64,000 bases of DNA from Filosporella fistucella. Taxonomy: Eukaryota > Ascomycota > Leotiomycetes > Helotiales. Positions 55,604 through 64,000 of the stretch are shown here, one piece after another. The DNA lies in the NCBI GenBank assembly GCA_030077755.1, contig JAQJZZ010000014.1, forward strand, positions 434,001-498,000. Reading direction: 5' to 3'. Under the pieces are notes generated by a model. It saw only the letters and a list, made by a program, of their open reading frames with translations, was not told the origin of the DNA and searched no databases. Both the position numbers and the translations under genes were made by a program. Numbering within the stretch: the first letter of the stretch is position 1; the number at the start of each line of letters is the position of its first letter.

Positions 55604-56228
55604 TGTGTCTTGAAATTGGTGCTGAGCAATGGGAAGCTGAGTGCAGTCAAGAAGAGTTGAATGGAATGGCAATAGAACCACTGACGGGGAGAAATGGGAA
55701 TGTTTAAATACAAATTCTGAGCAGCTCTTCCTTCCCAGTGGCATAAAAGCGGGAAAGCGTCAATACCTTTGACCTCAAGTGCGACATTAGAGATGCCTGA
55801 CTGGCAACTTTCATGATTTCCTTGCGTTTGGCAAGTTTGTACATACAGAAGAATATCGCAATCGCCAATCTCCATTAGCAAGTATAACCGGCGGCTTCTA
55901 CTCATCTAATGCTTACTGCGTTGCGGACGCATAGGATGATTACCAACCATTGACGTCCAAGAACCAATAAGGTCGCATGGGGATTGCATTCCATGCAGCA
56001 ATCCAAGCATAACGGTTGCACACTTTTAGTGGGTGCAACTTTAACCTCTGCTTATACTTGCAACGCAATCTCTGTACCTGCCATCTGTGAATAACATCAA
56101 CCATCCTTCATGATTTTTACACTACTTCGACCATTAGCATGTTGCTTTATTCTCCCGGCATGTGCTAAGGTCGCTCAAGTACTACCCACCTTGCGTCTCG
56201 AATAGTTGGATGGACGTTGAGTTCCGCC
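55604..56228. promoter_or_regulatory. Divergent promoter between oxidoreductase and Zn2Cys6 genes
   Basis: This 625-bp region separates the divergent starts of the oxidoreductase (-) and the Zn2Cys6 factor (+). Such pairing sometimes reflects local regulation, but no binding site can be assigned by eye. Confidence 0.45.
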
Positions 56229-58392
56229 ATGCCGGCTCCGCTTACAAACAATCCAGCAAAATCAGTTCGGCATCGATCTCGGAGAGGATGGCAAGTCGTC
56301 TTCGAATGTAACATCGGGCAAGAGAATCTTAGCTGACAATCTTGCATAGTCTAACATGCCGAGATCACCGAGTGAAATGTATGCACTTGACTGCCCTACC
56401 TAATTTCTTTGCAACAATGAGATTAATCGTACGCCCTAGGTGATGAGTCCACGCCAGCTTGTGGAAACTGCAAACGGCTCGAGCGGAAATGCGAGTGGGG
56501 CTTGAAAGCTTCTTTCAGCGAATCGCGCATGCTCAGACTCTCTGATTCTGACTTGTCTTCGCTCTCTGAGATCGAATCTGCACGAGATTTCCACAGCAGT
56601 TTGAAGGTAAGCTTAAAAATCCAGGAATACGTAATCCTCCGGGATCTTGTTGTGAGACATCGACTCGAATATTCAAGTGGTGTTTAAAACATTGGAGATT
56701 TCGACAAAAAGTTGTTAATTATGGACCTGCTCTTGATACGATGATACGTCTCTAGCGTACTTGCACCTATCGAGGTTACTGACACCTTTTACTGCTTATC
56801 AGTTTCTAGATGAAACCAGGGATATAGCCCTCGAATACAATCAACCAGAAGAAAATCTTCTTGAAAGCGATGCTGCAAACTCACTCCTTTCGCTCACTCT
56901 CTCTCCTTCCTATCAATCGTCACAACTGAGCAGAGAAGAATATAGCAACAAATTTGAATATGGAAGAGTATCTGCAGGCCACATCCAGAGTACCGTCCTC
57001 GAATCGGCAACAAGCTGGAAAAGACTCTCTGGGACTTTACTTTCCACTGAAACACCCGGCAAAAATCTGCAAATTAATCTAGACCCAATAAATCCAAGTC
57101 TTTCAACGTCGAATTATTCCAACTTCTCGACCACCAATAGCCCATCAACAAATAATTTACCTATTGACGAGATAACCAAGGCAACATTACTCTCCTTCTA
57201 CCTACAAGAAACCTCAAAATGGCTCGAAACATCTGATTCGCAACGACATTTCTCCACTCTGAGCAGCTGTTTTTTCTCTAGCTCACAACTGTATTCCATC
57301 GCAGTACTTGCTGTTGCTTCCAAGCAACTCGAACAAATTGACAAAATGCCTCGAGGCTCTAGAGAGCTTGAAGCCTTGTTGAAGGAGACACTGCTCAATA
57401 CAAGTACTTGCAATGGCACTCTTGTTTTCCCCTTCGCCCTTGATCTATTCTGTGCACTATTTGCCATCAACGGAGATATAGAGAATTCAAGACAATATTT
57501 GAGGCATGCTGCTGTCTCTATACAAAACAATAATTGGAATGGCTCAACAGGTGGTCTTTCATCTGCGTACTTCTGGGTATTTGCTCGTCTTGGTTCGTCT
57601 CCTTCTCAATCGTCAAACATCTTCTAATGAAGGTAGATATCTGGGCAGCGTACCAAACCAAAAACGTGACTTGGAGCGATCCCTCAACATGGTATTCCCC
57701 AGCCTCAGAACAGACCACAACTATTCCAGAACAAGATCTTGTATGTAACAAAATCACATACATCCTTGCAAAGATAGTAAACGAGCTCTCGGGAACATTG
57801 AAAGAAGAAAAGGCCCGTCGCCTAATGGAAGAACTACAAACGTGGGCTATTGAGCGTCCAGTCCATCTGCGACCTGTATTGGAGCTAGATACAAAAAATG
57901 AGACGCCATGGGCGAAGATTCTATATAGTTGTATTTCTGCTGGTATGCGCATTCCATTTCGGCGGCGGCCAAAAGAATCTAGAGCAATAGAGGCTTCTAT
58001 TTCAAAGTGACGAAGGGCTGATAATCAAAAGCAACGGCGGCACTTTTCTACCATGCTGGTTCAATCCTCCTCATACAAACGGGGTTACTACCAATCCCCG
58101 ACACCTTTGCGACTATTTATTCAGCTGAGTGTCACGCCGGGCGTATAATTTCAATTTCAACGAGTACCAGAGATCAGTACCAAGCCTTGCTCCTCACCCT
58201 GAGAAAATCGCTAATGGGTGTAATAGCGCTATATGGATCAATGCCATCGAACCAATCTGCATCGCATCCCATCTATTCCAAAAAGGAGCTGATAAGATAG
58301 AGGTATTGAAACACCTGAAAGAGATTGAGAAGACAACTGGATGGAAGACAGAGCATAAAGCGAGGGAAATGAGAGAGATGTGGGGATTTTGA
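56229..58392 (+). CDS. Zn2Cys6 fungal transcription factor
   Basis: My model has seven exons: 56229-56290, 56350-56378, 56440-56606, 56803-57576, 57633-57942, 58032-58142 and 58178-58392, about 555 residues. The zinc cluster is assembled over the first three: C21, C24, C31, C38, C41 and C48, spacing C-x2-C-x6-C-x6-C-x2-C-x6-C, in a GCLTCRDHRVKCDESTPACG context. The first intron must start with GC (GCAAGT), otherwise the first Cys is lost. The middle region matches the usual fungal regulatory domain, with FWVDIWAAYQTKN and IAGCN-type ANGCNSAIWINAIEPICIAS, ending GWKTEHKAREMREMWGF. The last intron is only 35 nt in this model, below the normal minimum, so the final junction may be wrong or the gene frameshifted. 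Confidence 0.75.
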
Positions 58393-58660
58393 GTAATTGA
58401 ACCACACTTTAGACCAGTTTGCTGCACTTGCAGCTACCGCTCACAATCACATAGGCCATGCCAGGTATTCAGATAACTTCAAACGATTGATGTGCTAGGT
58501 AGCTAGAAACGCTCCACCTAATGCTCTCTTGACACCTAATCCACATCACCCACGCCACAAAAGCCCGTAGGCTATCAAAGAAAAAGGAGCGAGATTGTCC
58601 CAGCCCTAACGCCAAAATTATCCCTCTATCTGCGAGATCTCGTGTATGCGTGCCAAATTA
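58393..58660. other. Convergent 3' intergenic region
   Basis: This 268-bp gap lies between the stops of the Zn2Cys6 gene (+) and the septin-like gene (-). Nothing else is seen. Confidence 0.5.
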
Positions 58661-61017
58661 TCACCAGAAATGTAACCCACCCAATTCGATCCAATCCCTG
58701 AATCCTAGTCCACCCCATTGAAACAAGCTGTTCTCTCCTTCGGCGCCCTGAAACGTGCGAGCAATCCACAGAGTCATACCAGTCAAGATACCGATACTGC
58801 TGGCGACTTTCAAGAACACCCATCCTTTGCGCTTCATTTCCTCGTTCAACATCAATAAGCCAAGTGGGTCATGTCTATCCATGCCCACTCTCATTTCACG
58901 TTGTCTCTCGCGGCGCCTTGAGTAGGTACCCTGTTTTACAAGTGCTCCTGACTCTTGGTCGAAAGCCGGATCCTTTCTTGCCTCCGATATTGGCACAATA
59001 GTTCCGTCGTGAACACACTCTCCTAGTCTCTCTGTGAGCCATACCGCTCTCTCACTTCTTGCCAAAGTCTCGAATCGTGCACGCTCATTCTGCAAACTTC
59101 GTTGTAAATCTGCGGCCCAATTTGCAAGCCTGACTTGGGCGATCCGCTCTTCACGCTGGGTGTGGTCCGTGATTCTGGCTAGAGCATAGGATGTTGTAGC
59201 GCCGACGGGAGCAGCCAAGCTCTGCGAAGAGCACTGAGAAGAGGCAAGTGGCCTATAAAGTGCTTGCGGTCTAGAAACTGGCGTAGACGATGCACGCCAA
59301 GTAATATATTTCTTAGCTGCTGAATGTCTCAACCAAGAGATAGCGTCCCGTTCAAATATCCGGGACACCAAGTACTGAAGTTCGGATTCTGCTAGTGGCT
59401 CCACGTAATCCGGAGACATGAGAAGGCTAGCATCCATATTTTCATGATTCTTAGATGGCGAGGTTGACACAGCGTACGGAGCTGTTGGCTGAGATGCAAA
59501 ACTCATAGACTCGGAAAGACCAAATTGAAAGGGACGAATATCTGCAGAATGAAGCTCACTCAAAATGTGATCCTTCAATGATGCTATCTGCTCGTCCGAA
59601 TGTGTATCAGCTCGTGCTATCAGTGGAATAACATTGGTTAAGTTTGAGATTCGGCGCAAATATTCAATATCGACAGGTTTTACTCCTAAATACCGTTAGA
59701 AATTTCCTGTTCGCAGAAAGTATACTTACGGTTAGATATCACGTATAGTACTAAATCGACCTGCGAGCCCCCATTCCCACTAATCATATTGACTAGCTCC
59801 GATTCGCTCAGACTTTCAGGTGAAGAAGTCTTCCTGAAATGGGACTCAATATAGTCAGATACCGGAGTAATAGATTCGAGGCACTATAAATAATCAGCAG
59901 ACTAACATATACACATAATTTAGCAACTTACGGATGTCTTGTTTCCATAGCCAGGTGTATCAACAAAACACAGATTCCGCTCTAGCACGGAGTCTCCCAT
60001 GCTCTTTCTCCTCCGCAAAATCCGGCTCTCCTCGAGATCAGACCACCAAGCAGGATATGCCCTTGTACTGGCGTATACTTCAGTAATTTGTAGTGTGGTA
60101 TTCATATCGGCACTTCCGCTCCTTGACTTCGTCCTGGAACTCCTCCGTCGAACTTCCGGAATTGATATCGGTGTTGCGGAGATCGGGTCAATGTGGACAA
60201 TATCCTCGCAGATCTGTACAATCGCTTTTATGAGGGATGTTTTCCCAACGCCTGCATGTATTAGATCACATTCTCGGGATTGCGGAGATAACTTACCAGA
60301 ATCTCCAGCGATCAAAACTTTCAGTCTTCCCAAATTCTTCCCATTCTCTGTGAATGGTCGTCTACTTGGCATTTTGATACTTGGCATAACAAGCTGAGGT
60401 GCACTTCCACTATCGACCAAGTCCGAACCTAGATCACGATCCTCTTCCCCGCTCGAGACTATTGCCTGGCTGGCAATATCATCCATGTACGAACCCGCAT
60501 CTGAATTTCTTCGGGAACCTGGACTACTCATAAGAGAAGCAGGAGCAGCTGATCCGAACGAGAGAGGGGTGAATGGTCGTGAAATGGTGTTTTGGGAGGC
60601 TGTTCGTCGATGGGTGGGAGAGGCATTTCTGCTGACATCGCTGGACGACTTTTGAGACGGTGAAGTAGATTCGGCCAAATCCTCCTCGGATTTTCTTGAC
60701 ATTCGTTGACCAAGGTTCTTCTTCCAGTTATGCCTCGCATGCCGTACTCTTTCCTCGGAATCGTCGCTATCTTGAGCTAAGGAGCTTATCGTAGTTTCAA
60801 GACTCTCGACGCCACAGGAGTTGGATTTCGAAAGATCTCGTTGCTTTGGTAAGATGGTAGGAGAAGATGACTGGGACGATTCTAAGGTCTTTTCGTCTGC
60901 TATGAAATAGCTCATTTGCGGAGGCTGGCTTCGAGTTGCTAACGGGGTGGTATCGTTATCGAAGCTGGTACTGCGAGAACGTGCCATCAAGGCATCATCG
61001 CCAGGGAGAGGCCGCAT
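58661..61017 (-). CDS. Septin-like GTPase with C-terminal membrane segment
   Basis: Four exons, 61017-60297, 60251-59932, 59883-59730 and 59685-58661, encode 739 residues. The first 230 residues are Ser-rich and disordered. The intron joins give the P-loop GDSGVGKTS (about 237-245), and DTPGYGNKTS (G3) lies near the end of exon 2. LVLYVISNRVKPVDIEYLRR follows and the G4-like motif ARAD is at about 422-425, positions expected for a septin-type domain. The C-terminal part has a coiled RQREMRVGMDRHDPLGLLM region and one hydrophobic segment (WVFLKVASSIGILTGMTLWIA, about 690-712) near the end. Classical septins lack this anchor. The family is therefore septin-like rather than a core septin. It is divergent from PHO85. 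Confidence 0.88.
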
Positions 61018-61696
61018 GGCGAGATGAAATTATGTTTAAGAGGCTGGATGGGAGGTTCTCATATCATCCTCAAAGGGAGGCGTAAATTCGAATCTTTGCA
61101 GTTGTACACTGTTGAATTTGAATCAAGAAAGCTGTTGAATATCGGGTCAGATTGTCGGTCATTCGTAAAGTACCCCGCCTATCAGTGAAATGTCCACACC
61201 TCAGCAGTAGTGGATCAGCCGCCCCGTGACCGCCACAACTTCAGGCTGCCCTCAGGCCACACACCGCTACTACCCACCCGCTGAGCCCACTCTAAATTAA
61301 ACGCCAGCTACGCGCTCTGGCGCCCGCCCACTACCCAATCTGATGCCCGAAGAAGTCCCCCGCGCCGAGCAAATCAATTTAGCACCAGTCGAAGGGCAAG
61401 TCAACCAGCATATTAAGTTGCGTCGATCTCCTTCACTCAAGTGTAGAAATTACCCAACTTGTTACACTCCCTTCACAACGGCTTCATTACACGGGTCAAG
61501 AGACGCGTTCGCTATTCTTGACTGCATCGTTACGCCTGCATTGCTCCTGTTCGACCCGAAATACACCTCACAACAGCGACCAAATCCTTTGCCGCCGTAC
61601 CGGACTTTTCCTCCATCGCCCACTGCGCAAAAGCTCCATCCTTCCCTCCCGAGCACTATCAGCGTACAGAATCTCAATACAGAGCCGGAAGTAGAG
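61018..61696. promoter_or_regulatory. Divergent promoter and leader, septin-like gene / PHO85
   Basis: This 679-bp region separates the two starts. A plus-strand frame opens at 61343 and runs into the PHO85 start in frame, but its content is Pro/Thr-rich leader sequence. I keep the kinase start at 61697. Confidence 0.5.
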
Positions 61697-62812
61697 ATGG
61701 ATAAGAGACACCCAAGTTCGTTCCAGCAGCTGGAAAAGCTGGGTGAGGGTACATATGCCACTGTGAGTCAAAGCCGGATCCTACGGGAGCTTCTGTCTGT
61801 AGAAGTCTGTCCACGACAAGCCCTCTGGCTTGGCCAGGACTGGAAGAGAAATCTCGATTGTTCAAGGCAAGAGTGAACTGCCGGCTGACCCCTTCAGGTT
61901 TTCAAAGGTCGAAATCGACAAACGGGAGAGCTGGTAGCCTTGAAGGAAATCCACCTTGATTCGGAAGAAGGCACACCTTCAACTGCGATTCGCGAAATCT
62001 CGTTGATGAAGGAGCTGAAGCACGAAAATATTGTCAGCCTCCACGATGTTATCCACACCGAGAATAAGCTTATGCTGGTCTTTGATTACATGGATAAGGA
62101 TTTGAAGAAGTATATGGATACCCAAGGTGACCGGGGAGCGTTGCCTCCAGTCACTATCAAGTCGTTCATGCATCAACTTCTCAAAGGGATTGATTTCTGT
62201 CACACCAACCGAGTCCTTCACCGTGATTTGAAGCCTCAAAATCTTTTGATCAACACCAAGGGCGTTTTGAAGTTGGCTGATTTTGGACTGGCACGAGCGT
62301 TTGGAATTCCAGTCAATACCTTCTCCAACGAAGTCGTTACACTCTGGTATCGAGCTCCAGATGTTCTGCTAGGAAGTAGAACCTACAATACCAGCATCGA
62401 TATCTGGTCTGCGGGATGTATCATGGCTGAGATGTACACAGGACGACCTCTATTCCCGGGAACAACAAATGAGGACCAACTTGTCCGCATTTTCCGAATC
62501 ATGGGTACACCTTCAGAGCGCACATGGCCGGGAATTTCCCAATACTCTGAGTACAAGCAAAATTTCCAGATGTATGCCACTCAAGATTTGCGGGTGATCT
62601 TACCACAAATCGATCCCAGCGGCATTGATCTCCTGCAAAGAATGCTCCAGTTGAGACCGGAGTTGCGAATCAGCGCTCACGATGCTCTTCAACATCCGTG
62701 GTTCAACGATCTGAACGGACAAATGAGACCCCCTCACCACCAACCAGGCATGTCTATGCAGCCAAGAGGATATGCGCAACAAGGGGTGATTCCAGGAGAG
62801 TATGGTTATTGA
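61697..62812 (+). CDS. PHO85: Cyclin-dependent kinase of the Pho85/PhoA family
   Basis: Pho85 is a multifunctional cyclin-dependent kinase that links nutrient (especially phosphate) status to transcription, morphology and the cell cycle. Exons are 61697-61762 and 61898-62812, total 326 residues. The glycine loop is GEGTYATV (16-23, split at the intron), the catalytic lysine is K38 in VALKEI, the cyclin-binding helix is the exact PSTAIRE (49-55), the catalytic loop is HRDLKPQN (H130, D132) and DFG is at 150-152, followed by [11 protein letters not shown]. The C-terminus is Gln/Pro-rich ([17 protein letters not shown]). The start at 61697 gives [18 protein letters not shown], as in orthologues; the longer upstream frame is leader. 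The intron is 135 nt with CTGAC near the acceptor. Confidence 0.95.
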
Positions 62813-63338
62813 TGATGGTGTTAAGGATTTGCTTATGATACCTGCGGTGCATGGATTGGCGTTTCGTGGCTGGTATGATGAGGTATTTGGTGCTAGTACG
62901 AAGTCTTGGTGCTCAATGATAGTAATGATCGATGGGTTATGGCTTTCACGTTTGAATCGAAATTGGGTTAGATGTGATTTTGAGATCGGAAACGAGCATC
63001 CAGTTTGCCAAGATTAGTTTCACATTTCTGATATCTTTCTTCGCCTTGCCCTGTCCAGTTTTCTTTACAAGATAGCCTGTTCATTACACTTTTCTTGACT
63101 CATTCTATCAAGCAGTCAATCAATACTATGATGTCGAATGTTACTGGTACCAAGTGCTACAGTATAAAAATTACTTCCAGACAAGATTTATATACATGTT
63201 TCATCTGAAACAACTCAGTGTATTTTCTGAATTATTCGTAGAACCCTTTCATATGCTACATGCAATACACTATTCTCATATCAAACCTCTTTCTTACTTA
63301 CAAATAACATATCATAAATCATTCAAATCATAGATTCC
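62813..63338. other. Convergent 3' intergenic region
   Basis: This 526-bp AT-rich gap lies between the stops of PHO85 (+) and the edge gene (-). Only short frames are seen, none convincing. Confidence 0.5.
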
Positions 63339-64000
63339 TCAAGCCGTATCTTCCAAGCCCGTCGTCACTCCATACACCACCTCACGCGGCCAAGCTAGCC
63401 ATGGTTTCCACTGCTCATCTAGCAGCCCTTCCACACAATCTAGAATATACTCGGCCCATCCCTCGGCCCACCAGAAAGTTCTGAGTTCGTATAGTAGAAC
63501 GCAATAGTATGCTAAGACCAGCAAGGCCTCTTGTGTGTTCACCTCTAGCAAAGCTACAAATTCGTCTTCTATTTGCGTCACCCACTACAGCATGTCAGTT
63601 GGGAACAGACAAAACATGGGTTTGACCAAAGATAGGGGAAGGAGAAGTAACGACTCACAGCAAGACTTGCGCCATTCTCCCGTTTCTCTCCAAGGCCCGC
63701 GAAGCTTTGTTTCATCATCACCATAGCAGCACCACACACTCTCCTCACATGCGGTACACTCCTCTGCGCCAACACCAGATTCAACTCTTCGAGATGCTTC
63801 AAGACATCACCATCCACCTCCCCCATTCCAAAGTTTTTCCGACTCTCGAAGATTGGCGCCAGAGGGCCCGTCTGAATCTTCTGCTCCAGCTCTAAAGTAG
63901 AGGGCTGTATGCCCCTCAAAAGCGAAAACCATTCTATCACCAAAGTGGACACCCGGCGCGGCGAGTCTGATGGCTGTGACTCAGCACTTACACTTCGTGG
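63339..64000 (-). CDS. 3' end of a probable fungal transcription-factor-like gene
   Basis: The gene enters from beyond the right edge. The visible exons are 64000-63659 and 63584-63339, joined in phase 0 over a 74-nt intron (GTGAGT, CTGACATG branch, TGTAG). The coding frame is open to the edge, so its start is outside. The sequence has EWFSLLRGIQP, FESRKNFGMGE, then across the intron LAWVTQIEDEFVALL, NTQEALLVLAYYCVLLYEL, FWWAEGWAEYIL and WKPWLAWPREVVYG. This order (a helix ending in a short loop, then ALLVLAYYCVLL and the W-x-EWL-like WKPWLAWP end) is typical of the C-terminus of Upc2/sterol-regulator-type and related Zn2Cys6 proteins. The DNA-binding part would lie outside the window. Assignment is by pattern only. 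Confidence 0.6.

Noticed and set aside
61343..61696. 118-codon N-terminal extension of the PHO85 frame
   Set aside because: Pro/Thr-rich leader-like sequence; the kinase family starts at the [16 protein letters not shown] position.

Overview
The window is nuclear DNA from a filamentous ascomycete. The evidence is short GT-AG introns (mostly 46-130 nt) with CTAAC/CTGAC-like branch sites, a Zn2Cys6 regulator, WSC, 2EXR and STAND-N/ankyrin proteins, DUF3295, and typical fungal versions of POB3, PHO85, NAT3, APA2 and the ATP synthase delta subunit. Protein style suggests Pezizomycotina, perhaps Leotiomycetes, but that placement is inference. There is no operon structure, no tRNA or rRNA that I could find, and no clear intact transposon or CRISPR array.

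Layout. 0-5 kb: the 3' end of an unidentified gene, a large serine-rich cysteine-motif protein (-), and the five-exon mitochondrial ATP synthase delta gene (-). 4.9-9.9 kb: a long gene-poor stretch ending in the pyrimidine-rich leader of a DUF3295 gene (+, 9.9-12.2 kb). 13.4-15.9 kb: an uncharacterised acidic/helical protein (-) divergent from the NatB catalytic subunit (+). 17.6-19.3 kb: a four-TM glycoprotein. 20.3-21.9 kb: two adjacent decayed genes, the second a 2EXR family relic. 22.0-24.4 kb: a STAND-N/ankyrin gene (-). 26.8-28.6 kb: a Myb-like protein (+) convergent with Ap4A phosphorylase (-, 28.9-29.9 kb).

31-42 kb is the housekeeping core: a small conserved-looking protein, a TPR protein of the Acl4/UPF0661 type, an NTF2+RRM (G3BP/Bre5/Nxt3-like) protein, an acidic coiled-coil protein and the FACT subunit Pob3. 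42.7-52.5 kb is more accessory: a small secreted protein, a multi-TM membrane protein that I could only assemble in parts, a two-exon basic protein, a secreted WSC protein (-) divergent from a secreted Hsp70/actin-like protein (+), and the first of a pair of genes sharing a C-terminal PIGNV(K/R)TLY motif. 53.5-64 kb holds the second of that pair, a medium-chain oxidoreductase (-), a Zn2Cys6 factor (+), a septin-like GTPase with a C-terminal membrane segment (-) divergent from PHO85 (+), and the 3' end of a fungal transcription-factor-like gene running off the right edge (-).

Exon models below were made by hand from splice consensus, reading frame and family expectation. The most notable structural points are two non-canonical GC-AG introns (in POB3 and inside the zinc cluster of the Zn2Cys6 gene), an 8-nt first coding exon in POB3, the side-by-side pseudogenes, the PIGNV motif pair and the secreted Hsp70-like protein. 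Nothing in the window proves a wholly new multi-gene system.
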